Assembly (NCBI RefSeq): GCF_031119335.1
Contig: NZ_JAVHXT010000014.1
Span: 56,283-119,778 of the forward strand
Reading direction: 5' to 3'
Origin: Pedobacter sp.
GTDB taxonomy: Bacteria > Bacteroidota > Bacteroidia > Sphingobacteriales > Sphingobacteriaceae
DNA: 63,496 nucleotides
The position numbers and the translations under genes were made by a program. The notes under the pieces are model-generated. The model ran no database searches. It saw only the letters and a program-made list of their open reading frames with translations, and was not told the origin of the DNA. Position 1 is the stretch's first letter, and each line of letters opens with the position of its first letter. This document shows positions 45,430 through 53,477 of this stretch, in pieces.

Positions 45430-46638
45430 TTATTGTTTTTTATCCAACCCTCTAGGCTGGGCTATCACTATCCTATCTTTAATATCAATAACCTTTTGAT
45501 TAACGATATCTTTTTCCGTGAATTTTACCATCAAGATTTGACCATCTGTATCTCTATTTCTGTCATAAGAAATGAAGATATTTCCTTTCGGATCTTCAAA
45601 ACCATCAGGGTAAGAAATACCTCTACGCTCATCTATGGATAGCTTACCGTACCAAGTTTTTCCTTCGTCATCAGAAAGATAGGCATACATTTTTGAGCGT
45701 GTGCGTGTTTTTTCATTAAGCTCCCCATGCTTAATCAATAATAACTTGCCTGATTTTAATCTTTTGATGACATGTCGAGAACCGATATGTGGCATATAAA
45801 ACTCGGGTTTACTCCATGTTTTGCCCTTATCAGAAGAAAAGCTTTGGTGCATCCCAATAGCTGTTCTAGCGGTCATCCACAGCCTACCATCGGTAAGTTC
45901 TGTAATGTGATGCTCGTCAAACTGTGGGCTTGGAAAAGTCACCTTGCCCTGTCTTATCCATGTTTTACCGCTATCAACAGAAGTAAATAAGTGTGCCCCC
46001 CTCAGGCTATCCAATTCTTGATAAGAAGTTTTAAAAAGATCAGACTTTATTTTTTTCCTGTCCCATAACGATACTGGTAAAGCCCAGGTACCATCTTTAA
46101 GTATTGCAGGCTTATTTAAAGTTGCTCCATGCCAAATTCTTTGAGGTGCAGACCAAGTTGGGTTATCCGCATCTGGGTTTTCACATATGGTATACCAGTT
46201 GCCTGCCCTACCGTCGAAATAGGTTAAAGCCTGATCAAAAAACAACCAAAGCCTATTTAGAGGATCAAGCCAAAGTGTACCTACTAGCGCCCTTCTCTTT
46301 TCAGGCAATTTGGTATCGTGTGGGTCTATCACCATCCGTGGGCTAGACCATATTTTACCTTGATTATCGCTAGTAGCCAATACAAAAAAAGCATCTTCAT
46401 TATCTCCCCCTGCTACCCATGCACCCCAAATACGACCTTTAGCGGTACGCTCTATACCGATAGTCATGCTATAATCTAAACTGTCCAAACTATACTTAGG
46501 TAAAGGATTTGAATTAATTATTGGTGTTTCTGAAGCATAATCAGTAGTATACTGCGCTGAAGAAGTAGCGGCGTAAAAAAAAATTACCGCCATTAGTAGC
46601 AGTTTTGATATCGCACTGCTTTTTAAGATAGGGTTCAT
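45430..46638 (-). CDS. Sialidase-family (Asp-box) secreted glycosidase-like protein
   Basis: 402 residues with a signal peptide (LLLMAVIFFYAATSSAQ). Four Asp boxes mark a six-bladed sialidase propeller: SDNQGKIW, SVDSGKTW, SSDKGKTW and SDDEGKTW. Early residues GIERTAKGRIWGAWVAGGDN fit the first Arg region, and RHVIKRLKSGKLLLIKHGE lies late. The typical sialidase FRIP motif is not evident, so the substrate may not be a sialic acid. It has its own predicted regulated promoter and heads the leftward half of the locus, divergent from the AraC gene. Confidence 0.85.
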   Translation of the reverse strand: MNPILKSSAISKLLLMAVIFFYAATSSAQYTTDYASETPIINSNPLPKYSLDSLDYSMTIGIERTAKGRIWGAWVAGGDNEDAFFVLATSDNQGKIWSSPRMVIDPHDTKLPEKRRALVGTLWLDPLNRLWLFFDQALTYFDGRAGNWYTICENPDADNPTWSAPQRIWHGATLNKPAILKDGTWALPVSLWDRKKIKSDLFKTSYQELDSLRGAHLFTSVDSGKTWIRQGKVTFPSPQFDEHHITELTDGRLWMTARTAIGMHQSFSSDKGKTWSKPEFYMPHIGSRHVIKRLKSGKLLLIKHGELNEKTRTRSKMYAYLSDDEGKTWYGKLSIDERRGISYPDGFEDPKGNIFISYDRNRDTDGQILMVKFTEKDIVNQKVIDIKDRIVIAQPRGLDKKQ

Positions 46639-46664
46639 ACTTATTGGTTAGATAAAACTTATCT

Positions 46665-46731
46665 CAAAACTCTCTTAAATTTCGCTTTTTATAGTGCACA
46701 AAATTATCATATATATGCATGAAATTATCAT
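46665..46731 (-). promoter_or_regulatory. Predicted AraC-type operator and promoter of the sialidase-family gene
   Basis: Two identical half-sites AAATTATCAT occur at 46701-46710 and 46722-46731, a 21-bp period or two helical turns. Twenty-eight bases closer to the gene is CAAAACTC (46665-46672), read on the minus strand as GAGTTTTG (GAnnTTTG). No TTG -33 box is evident, as expected for an activator-dependent promoter. The region is shared with the divergent AraC gene. Confidence 0.75.
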
Positions 46732-46865
46732 CAAAAAACAAACAAAAAACAAATAAACATCTGAAAAACAACAAAATAAAAACAAAATCTAAATCATACG
46801 CACTTTACTTTATTGTATAATTAATATTAATGGTCTAAATTAGAGCTAACCAAAACAATTTACGT

Positions 46866-47750
46866 ATGAAGCCAAAATTTCATTTGGTGCCGGGCAATAT
46901 GCAGGCCTCTTACCTTTCCAGACAACATGTACTGCCCAATTTCGGGACTGTTTGGCATTACCACCCAGAACTGGAGTTCCATTATATCATTAGGGGTGAA
47001 GGTGTGCGTTTTGTCGGAGACAACATCAGTAGCTTCGAAGCAGGTGAAATGTTACTACTAGGCGAAAACATACCTCATATGTGGCGATGTAATGAGGAAT
47101 ATTTCCAGAACAATCCCAACATAACCGCCGAGGCCATCGTCATTCACTTTCTTCCAGAATTTTTAGGCAAAGACTTTTTAAACAAACCAGAAGCAGAACA
47201 AATATTGGTGCTTTTTGAAAGAGCAAAAAAAGGTTTGGTAATTACTGGTGCCACAAAAAAGAAACTATTGGCACACATGAAAAACACGGTTAAAACTACC
47301 GGGATGAAACGTATCCTTTCCATCCTTTCGATGTTGACAATTTTAAGTGAAAGTGAAGAGGTTACGTCAATATGTACCGGTCCATTAAAGATAAGTATAA
47401 ATAAAAACGATACAGACAGATTAACTAGAGTTTACGACTATGTAGTTGCCAACTATCAAAAAGAGATTACGCTTGAAGAAATATCGGAAATTGCCAACCT
47501 GAGTGTAACCTCGTTTTGTAGGTACTTTAAAATGATGACCAAGAAAACATTTCATGAGTTTTTGATACATACTAGAATTAATCAGGCTAAAAAAATGTTG
47601 ATAGAGGATAAACTATCTACCACCGATTTAGTTTGTTACGAATGTGGTTTCAATCATTTATCTAACTTTTACCGTCACTTTAGAAACATTACCGGACTTA
47701 CGCCAGCAGAGTACAAACGAAAGTATCTGTATGAAAATGTCTTTATTTAA
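46866..47750 (+). CDS. AraC-family transcriptional regulator with cupin sensor domain
   Basis: 294 residues. The N-terminal cupin (about 1-110; WHYHPELEFHYIIRGEGVRF, GEMLLLGENIPHMWRC) would bind a small ligand. The C-terminal double helix-turn-helix (about 190-290; ITLEEISEIANLSVTSFCRY, DLVCYECGFNHLSNFYRHFR, TPAEYKRKY) binds tandem half-sites. It is divergent from the sialidase-family gene and convergent, 3 bp apart, with the beta-propeller gene at 47754. Its position between two operons that share a 21-bp direct-repeat operator makes it their likely activator. It may also regulate itself from the common intergenic region. Confidence 0.93.
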   Translation: MKPKFHLVPGNMQASYLSRQHVLPNFGTVWHYHPELEFHYIIRGEGVRFVGDNISSFEAGEMLLLGENIPHMWRCNEEYFQNNPNITAEAIVIHFLPEFLGKDFLNKPEAEQILVLFERAKKGLVITGATKKKLLAHMKNTVKTTGMKRILSILSMLTILSESEEVTSICTGPLKISINKNDTDRLTRVYDYVVANYQKEITLEEISEIANLSVTSFCRYFKMMTKKTFHEFLIHTRINQAKKMLIEDKLSTTDLVCYECGFNHLSNFYRHFRNITGLTPAEYKRKYLYENVFI

Positions 47751-47753
47751 CTG

Positions 47754-49430
47754 TTATTGATAAGCTAATATGCCCTTATCATCAATAGTTCCTTCGTAAC
47801 CTGGCCCACCTGCGCCAACATATCCTAAGCTGGCTCCATTTTCATTTGGGCTAACCCAAAATGAGTACAGTTTTCCGTTAGTTAAATAAAACCTGAATTT
47901 CACCTGCTTATTTTTTAAAGAAGCAAGCTTTCCACCATTTTTCCATGTAATTTGATGTATAGTTTTATCAGTTTTTACACCAACACAATCTTTTTTAGAG
48001 AACCCTGCAAGCACTTTACCAGTTTCATCAAGTACTTCTACTTTTAGTTCGCCTTGTTTGCTATCAACGTTTACAAATAAATATTCGCCGTCAAAACTAA
48101 CTTTCCTTGTAGTTAATGTACCTTCTTTTTTTGAAGCATTCATAGAAGCAAAACCATCGCGTCTTAGTGTGGCCAGGCCAATGCTTGCTCCGGTGTACAT
48201 TCCTTTGTGCCCATCTGGGGCGATGCCCGAAAATCCGGTGTAAGGAAACCATAATTTATCGCCTTTGACCAAAACTATTCCAGTAGTGCCGTGTACATAA
48301 CCCCTATCCCAAGTACCTTCTTTTCTAGAAGCGGCAATAAAAGTAGAGCGGTCTGGTCTATCCCAATGAAATCCATCCCTACTAAAGCCCATTTTTATTT
48401 CTGTAACTTTAGGATATTTTCCCTCTTCCGCTACTTTGTTATGAGGTCCCAAATGGATATAGAATTGGCCTAACATCAGACTTTCGTAGGCTACAGCATT
48501 TAAGCTATATAATTGTGTAGAGTCTTTAATTTCTGGATCTGGCTGGTCAAGCTTATCTGCATTTACCCAAAACACCCTATTCTTCCATTCTGCTCCACGC
48601 ATAAAATCTTTACTTTCTGCATAAGCTCTTGCCCTACCCCTATCGGTATTTTGTTTGATACTGTAAACCCAAACCGACCTAAAAGGATTATAAAAAATAG
48701 AAGTATAATCTGCGGCTCGCCCTGTAGTAATTCCCTGCGACCAAAGCCTGCCATCGGCAGAAAAATGAATGGTATGTGTTGGGCCATCTGTTTTCTTATC
48801 GAAATATTGTTGCCAGGCACCATCTACTCCTCTCTCAATAATTGCCTTGTATCGCTGCGAAGTGTCTTTCGTATCAAGGTCTAACCATATCGAATTATCG
48901 CCCCCCGCCATCATTGCGCCCGATGGCAACACAACATTGCCTTTGTTAATCCCCAAGTTTGGGCGCTCCCAATTCATCAAATCTTTACTTAATGCCAAGC
49001 TTAATCCGCCACGCCAGCCCCCCGTGTAAAACATTTCGAACATACTTTTTTGAGGATTATAAAATACGCCGCCATGTCCCAAATAAGTAACCGCTGCATT
49101 TTCATCTTTAACTGCAAACTCTTCTGCTGTTGTAGGCCTAAAAACCGGGTTGCCTTCGTACTTTTCTGCTTGGTGAAACTCACGAATAAGATTAGTCTGT
49201 GCTATCAAAAAGTCATCCACAAATAATTGTCTGCCCTTGTTTATAGGAATTACCTCGGGAATATGCTTTAGGTAAGGCACCTCCATTGGCGTACTTGATT
49301 TGACACTTTGAGTTTTTGGCGGCCATACTTTTGAGATCACAATGCCATTATATAAAGTATCCTTAATATTTTGTGCTAATACACATCCACAAAAAACATT
49401 AAGCAAAGCAAAAGCAAGTATACGTTTCAT
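47754..49430 (-). CDS. Secreted GH32/43-like beta-propeller glycosidase, substrate unknown
   Basis: 558 residues with signal peptide (MKRILAFALLNVFCGCVLAQ). INKGRQLFVDDFLIAQT and YEGNPVFRP open a five-bladed-propeller-like domain with blade motifs HGGVFYNPQKSMFEMFYTGG, SLALSKDLMNWERPN, HFSADGRLW and MGFSRDGFHWDRPD. The C-terminal part (about 430-545) is a beta-sandwich, like the GH32 tail. I cannot assign a family firmly. It is the last gene of the BASS-kinase-aldolase operon, 1 bp after the aldolase stop, so it probably feeds that pathway from the periplasm. Confidence 0.75.
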   Translation of the reverse strand: MKRILAFALLNVFCGCVLAQNIKDTLYNGIVISKVWPPKTQSVKSSTPMEVPYLKHIPEVIPINKGRQLFVDDFLIAQTNLIREFHQAEKYEGNPVFRPTTAEEFAVKDENAAVTYLGHGGVFYNPQKSMFEMFYTGGWRGGLSLALSKDLMNWERPNLGINKGNVVLPSGAMMAGGDNSIWLDLDTKDTSQRYKAIIERGVDGAWQQYFDKKTDGPTHTIHFSADGRLWSQGITTGRAADYTSIFYNPFRSVWVYSIKQNTDRGRARAYAESKDFMRGAEWKNRVFWVNADKLDQPDPEIKDSTQLYSLNAVAYESLMLGQFYIHLGPHNKVAEEGKYPKVTEIKMGFSRDGFHWDRPDRSTFIAASRKEGTWDRGYVHGTTGIVLVKGDKLWFPYTGFSGIAPDGHKGMYTGASIGLATLRRDGFASMNASKKEGTLTTRKVSFDGEYLFVNVDSKQGELKVEVLDETGKVLAGFSKKDCVGVKTDKTIHQITWKNGGKLASLKNKQVKFRFYLTNGKLYSFWVSPNENGASLGYVGAGGPGYEGTIDDKGILAYQ

Positions 49431-49431
49431 C

Positions 49432-50169
49432 TTATTTCTTTAACTCGTCTATAAACTTAACTATATTTTGATAGCCCGATTTCAAGATAGCAGTATCAGA
49501 ACTTAGGGCAATATAGGTAAAACCCATTTCTATTAAGTGCGAAGTATCTTCTAAACTACGGACTAAAATACCCGCCAACTTACCATTCTTTTTAACAGCG
49601 TTAATTACCGTTTGTAATGCTTCTTCATACGAAATGGCATTTTCCTTTTCTTGATGCTTTAAGCTTAATTTCAAATCTGCAGGACCAACAAATAATACAT
49701 CTACACCATCTACAGCAGCTATACTATCTGCATTTTTCACTCCTTCTACATCTTCTATCTGTACAAGCAACACTGGTTTATCTGCATGTATATCGCTTGG
49801 CACATTTAACCCATAATTGAATGCACGTACAGAGCTACTGAAGCCCCTATGTCCATATGGCGGATATAGCATAGCATCGACACAAGTTTTTGCCAATACA
49901 GCATTTGACACGTGTGGCACCATGATACCATTTGCTCCTAAATCCAATACTTTGGCAATCTGAATAGGATCAACACCACCAACCCTCACCATATTTTTAG
50001 TAGCGCTATTTTTTACCGCTTGCAGATTGCCTAATAAATCGTGAACGGTTAAAAAGCCATGTTCCAAATCAAACAGAAACCAATCGAAGTTGTACATGCT
50101 AGCCAACTCTGCTAATGCTGGGTTTCCAGCAGTTAGCCATGTTCCATAAAATGTGTTGGTATTTGCCAT
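49432..50169 (-). CDS. HpcH/HpaI-family aldolase
   Basis: 245 residues. The (beta/alpha)8 fold shows WLTAGNPALAELASMYNFDW, FLFDLEHGFLTV, RVGGVDPIQIAKVLDLGANG, IMVPHVSNA, HRGFSSSVRAFNYG, VQIEDVEGVKNA and DVLFVGPADLKLSL. In this family Glu (IEDVEG) and Asp (GPADL) bind the divalent metal and Arg holds the pyruvate moiety. Members cleave 2-keto-3-deoxy sugar acids to pyruvate and an aldehyde. Here it would cleave an acid imported by the BASS transporter. Its ATG overlaps the kinase stop codon, implying translational coupling. Confidence 0.9.
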   Translation of the reverse strand: MANTNTFYGTWLTAGNPALAELASMYNFDWFLFDLEHGFLTVHDLLGNLQAVKNSATKNMVRVGGVDPIQIAKVLDLGANGIMVPHVSNAVLAKTCVDAMLYPPYGHRGFSSSVRAFNYGLNVPSDIHADKPVLLVQIEDVEGVKNADSIAAVDGVDVLFVGPADLKLSLKHQEKENAISYEEALQTVINAVKKNGKLAGILVRSLEDTSHLIEMGFTYIALSSDTAILKSGYQNIVKFIDELKK

Positions 50170-51260
50170 TAATTTAAATCTTTAATTTGATATTTACCCT
50201 TTAATCCTTCTAAAGCGAATAATATGCGTTGAAATGTAAACTCCTTTAACGAAACAGTATGATTGTTATTGGACATAAAAAAATCTTGTCCCATATTAAA
50301 ATAACCTCCCCTAACCCTAATGATTGATTTGAAAATGATGTTTCTTAAAAGATGCAACCAAAATCGCTTCTCGAAATTAGCTGGTAATGGTTTTACAGAC
50401 CGATAACCTTCCATGACCTGTAAAATAATATCTCCAGAATGAAAACAAGCTAGTAGCGAAATGTCGTCTACTGGATCGCCACTAATGGCATCATCCCAAT
50501 CTATAATTGATTTTATTTCTTTTGAAGTCCCTAAAATATTCCAGAGTGCCAAATCTTTATGTACCAAGCAGCCCCTTTCCACATCCAAAAGACTGATATA
50601 TTGGTTCACCGTCTTTTTTATCTCAACTACATTTTCGGCACTTAAGAAGTTTTCCTTTGTCAAAAACTCCAAATGTCCTTCCCAATTTAAAAAAAAGTAT
50701 TTGAGATAGGTCTCATGGTAAGCGATCAGCTTTCCTTCCTTCCTTAGTTTAATGGGGTTAAACAAACCAAAATTATCAAAAGTTAGTTGTTGATAGGTGG
50801 CAATATACCTCCCTATGCTCGGCGCTATTTCATTAAGGCTTAACTCATCGTTCTTGTAAAGCTCGTTGAGGTCCTTACTATCAATAAAGTTCAACAGTTG
50901 AATGGCGTAGGGCACTTTATTCCTGTTGGCATCGGAATGGAAAACCGTTGGACAAGGCACGCCTATTTTTCCAATAAGCCCAATGATTTCGGATTCCACA
51001 TCCATATAATCATCTTTTTCGGGACCATTTTCTATCCTGATGAAATATTTTGTGCCTTTATGTGCTACCACATAAGTTTTATGGTTTCCTTGTCCACTAC
51101 CTGGCAGCAGCGTAAAATTATCCGTTCCAAAATAATCAATCAAATAGTTTTCTAATGAGGCTTCTATGTCTTCTACATCATCTTCATCGTTAACTTGAAC
51201 ATTGCCCTCTGCATAAGGTCTATCAGACTTCCAATAATATATATTTTTTCTAATTTCCAT
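50169..51260 (-). CDS. APH-fold (aminoglycoside/choline-kinase-like) phosphotransferase
   Basis: 363 residues, cytoplasmic. The catalytic loop is LVHKDLALWNIL (the HxD and Asn pattern) and the metal site IIDWDDAISGDPVDDIS. The N-lobe has KTYVVAHKGTKYFIRIENG, with the presumed ATP lysine. Kinases of this fold phosphorylate hydroxyls of sugars, amino alcohols or antibiotics. Sitting between a BASS transporter and a 2-keto acid aldolase, it most plausibly phosphorylates a sugar or sugar acid in the same catabolic route. It starts 9 bp after the transporter stop. Confidence 0.85.
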   Translation of the reverse strand: MEIRKNIYYWKSDRPYAEGNVQVNDEDDVEDIEASLENYLIDYFGTDNFTLLPGSGQGNHKTYVVAHKGTKYFIRIENGPEKDDYMDVESEIIGLIGKIGVPCPTVFHSDANRNKVPYAIQLLNFIDSKDLNELYKNDELSLNEIAPSIGRYIATYQQLTFDNFGLFNPIKLRKEGKLIAYHETYLKYFFLNWEGHLEFLTKENFLSAENVVEIKKTVNQYISLLDVERGCLVHKDLALWNILGTSKEIKSIIDWDDAISGDPVDDISLLACFHSGDIILQVMEGYRSVKPLPANFEKRFWLHLLRNIIFKSIIRVRGGYFNMGQDFFMSNNNHTVSLKEFTFQRILFALEGLKGKYQIKDLN

Positions 51261-51269
51261 ATCAAATGC

Positions 51270-52223
51270 TTATTTCTCCGTATCTGTATCTTCTATTTTT
51301 TTACTTCGCCAATAAGCAGCAATCACACCTCCGGCCAATGTTTGTATTACACTACTAAAAATAGCAGGTACAGCCACAAGAGGTTGCATAGGGAAATTAG
51401 TTTTAGCTAACACGGCAGCTAAACCACCGTTTTGCATACCCGTTTCTATAGAGATGGTACGCGAAGTTCTTTCATCGTATTTGAATATTTTTGTGATAAA
51501 ATAGCCTAGTAAAAACCCTAGTATGTGCAAAAGGAAAGCTGCGATAAACAACTTACCTGCATATTCTGCAATTGCATGTGAACTTTGGGCAACAATACCT
51601 CCAGCAATAAATATGATCGCTATTACCGAAACATAAGGACCGTATACTGAAATTTTACCTACTGATTTTGGAAACTTATAGTTACAGTACACTCCAATAG
51701 CTACCGGTATTAAAATCATTTTAACCATGGTGAAGAAAATACCCCAAGGTTCTATAGGAATATATTGACCTGCCAATGCCTGAAACACCAGGGGCTTCAC
51801 AATAATACCACCGAGGGTTGATGCTGTTGTTAAAATAACCGATAAAGCCACATTAGCTCTGGCGATAAATGCAATAACGTTAGATGCCGTTCCTCCAGGG
51901 CAACAACCTAGTAAAATCAGACCAACGGCTAATCCAGGCTCCAGATTTAAAAATTTAGCAATAGTCCATGCCGAAATAGGCATTACCGAATACATAATTA
52001 CAAAACCTAATACTACGGAACCCGGCATTTTTAGTAGTTGCTTAAAATCGTTTACTTTTAAAGTAAAGCCCATGCCCAGCATCACAATGCTTAAACCAAC
52101 CACCATAAAATTACCTGTAAACCACATTAAAGCGGGCGGATATAAAAAAGCGATTAAAGAGGACAGAATTATCCAGACAGGATAGAGATTTAGAAATAAA
52201 CTCTCGTTTTTTGTTGCACCCAT
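51270..52223 (-). CDS. BASS-family (bile acid:sodium symporter-like) transporter
   Basis: 317 residues with about ten hydrophobic segments. The family motif is LLGCCPGGTASNVIAFIARA (around residues 106-125), with LSVILTTASTLGGI after it and the symmetric SIETGMQNGGLAAVLA near residue 265. BASS proteins move organic acids with sodium across the inner membrane; other members take pantoate or pyruvate. Here the likely cargo is a small acidic product of the locus. It is the first gene of the operon and has the shared operator about 60 bp upstream. Confidence 0.92.
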   Translation of the reverse strand: MGATKNESLFLNLYPVWIILSSLIAFLYPPALMWFTGNFMVVGLSIVMLGMGFTLKVNDFKQLLKMPGSVVLGFVIMYSVMPISAWTIAKFLNLEPGLAVGLILLGCCPGGTASNVIAFIARANVALSVILTTASTLGGIIVKPLVFQALAGQYIPIEPWGIFFTMVKMILIPVAIGVYCNYKFPKSVGKISVYGPYVSVIAIIFIAGGIVAQSSHAIAEYAGKLFIAAFLLHILGFLLGYFITKIFKYDERTSRTISIETGMQNGGLAAVLAKTNFPMQPLVAVPAIFSSVIQTLAGGVIAAYWRSKKIEDTDTEK

Positions 52224-52245
52224 AATTTATATTTAGTTACAGCAA

Positions 52246-52312
52246 CAAATCTCTATTTTATAGCCATAAGGGATATGCAAGTAATTATCTTCTTCTTCTA
52301 TAAAATTATCAT
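52246..52312 (-). promoter_or_regulatory. Predicted AraC-type operator and promoter of the BASS operon
   Basis: Half-sites TAATTATCTT (52282-52291) and AAATTATCAT (52303-52312) are 21 bp apart. Exactly 28 bases nearer the gene is CAAATCTC (52246-52253), GAGATTTG on the minus strand. The ATGCA preceding the first half-site (52275-52279) also precedes the second half-site of the sialidase-gene operator at the same distance. Confidence 0.72.
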
Positions 52313-52441
52313 AAGGTAATTAAAGAAAAATTTATTTGGGATAGAAAGAAAATTTAACATTTGACGGACATGGTGTTAGAACCGCCAGGCTCAATACGGC
52401 AGCCCATATAACATCTGATTAACAAGAATTTAGAGGAAAAT

Positions 52442-52477
52442 AAAAAAGGACAAACCAAACATAAATTTGATTTGTCC
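52442..52477 (-). terminator. Terminator after tRNA-Pro
   Basis: On the minus strand GGACAAATCAA (52467-52477) pairs with TTGGTTTGTCC (52448-52458) through one wobble pair, followed by six T residues. Confidence 0.88.
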
Positions 52478-52484
52478 TCTGAAG

Positions 52485-52558
52485 TCGGGGTGGCAGGATT
52501 CGAACCTACGACCTCCACATCCCAAATGTGGCGCGATACCGGGCTACGCTACACCCCG
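52485..52558 (-). tRNA. tRNA-Pro (TGG)
   Basis: 74 nt. Acceptor strands CGGGGTG and CACCCCG pair fully. The anticodon stem CCACA/TGTGG closes the loop TTTGGGA with anticodon TGG. The T arm has GGTTCGAATCC. CCA is not encoded. Confidence 0.95.
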
Positions 52559-52614
52559 ATGGTGGTATCACCTTTTTCTCTGTTATTTGATCCTAGGATT
52601 TCGTAACGAGGTTG

Positions 52615-52645
52615 CAAAGATAAACATTTTAATATCTGTTGCAAA
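52615..52645 (-). promoter_or_regulatory. Bacteroidota sigma-A promoter of tRNA-Pro
   Basis: On the minus strand TTTG (52642-52645), 19 bp, then TATCTTTG (52615-52622), a full match to TTTG-N19-TAnnTTTG, 56 nt upstream of the tRNA. Confidence 0.82.
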
Positions 52646-52671
52646 TGAATTTTAAATTTGTTTTTTAAGCA

Positions 52672-53238
52672 TCATTTATCTGTCTCATTTGCCGCTTTGG
52701 CCTTGATCCAGTACAGCAATTCGTTAACAAAAACATTGGCTCTTTTATCTGAAGCTTCTCGATCTGTAGGTGTACCATCTTCACTAAAAGATTTTTCTAC
52801 GGCGGCTACAGGAAACATTGCCGGAACAGGCAAGGCACCGATTTTCCAAAGAATGAACTGTAGCGAAGTAATTACTTGCGACCCACCAAAAGGTCCAGCA
52901 GAAACTGTTGCGATCGCAATTGGTTTGCGTTTCCATTCTGCATATAATAAATCTATTACATTTTTCAAGCTTGCAGGATAACCACCGTTATATTCTGGAG
53001 TAACGATAATGACACCATCTACTGCCGTGATGGTTTTTGCCAGTTGCAACATTTCTTCTGTTGGATTTTCGATTAAACGCAGACGTTCTTCGAAAATGGG
53101 GAAATCAAATGCATCTAAGTCTATAATTTCTGTTTCTGCTAATTGTTTTTGCGCTAAGTACTTTTGAAAAAATAAGGCTACGCTATGGCTTTTGCGTCCT
53201 TTTCTAACGCTGGCGGATATAATGGCAATTTTTGGCAT
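52672..53238 (-). CDS. NADPH-dependent FMN reductase (flavodoxin fold)
   Basis: 188 residues, cytoplasmic. ISASVRKGRKSHSVALFF is the FMN phosphate loop. TPEYNGGYPASLKNVIDLLY is the hallmark motif, and VSAGPFGGSQVITSLQFIL contributes to flavin binding. The family reduces FMN, quinones, azo dyes or chromate with NADPH. The physiological acceptor is not indicated. It is divergent from the FecR gene and unrelated to the adjacent operons by strand. Confidence 0.92.
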   Translation of the reverse strand: MPKIAIISASVRKGRKSHSVALFFQKYLAQKQLAETEIIDLDAFDFPIFEERLRLIENPTEEMLQLAKTITAVDGVIIVTPEYNGGYPASLKNVIDLLYAEWKRKPIAIATVSAGPFGGSQVITSLQFILWKIGALPVPAMFPVAAVEKSFSEDGTPTDREASDKRANVFVNELLYWIKAKAANETDK

Positions 53239-53477
53239 GAGTGATTTTTTATTGGTACAGCTAAATTAACGAATATTCATGACGGTTGTTTTTTTATTCT
53301 GCTGATTTAGAACCGCTAGTTCATGACTGCAGAGGAGGAAGGTTGTTCTATAACCCGATAAAGTACAATACTTTTTGTTGTATGTTTCGAACTTAGAGTG
53401 AGAAATTTCAAATAAAACACATCAACACCCACCCCTACTCACATTTTTGCTGTCTATGTAAATAGAAAAGCATAAAT

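Noticed and set aside
45430..46638. Firm assignment as a true sialidase
   Set aside because: Asp boxes are clear, but the FRIP motif is not evident and no sialic-acid catabolic genes accompany it.
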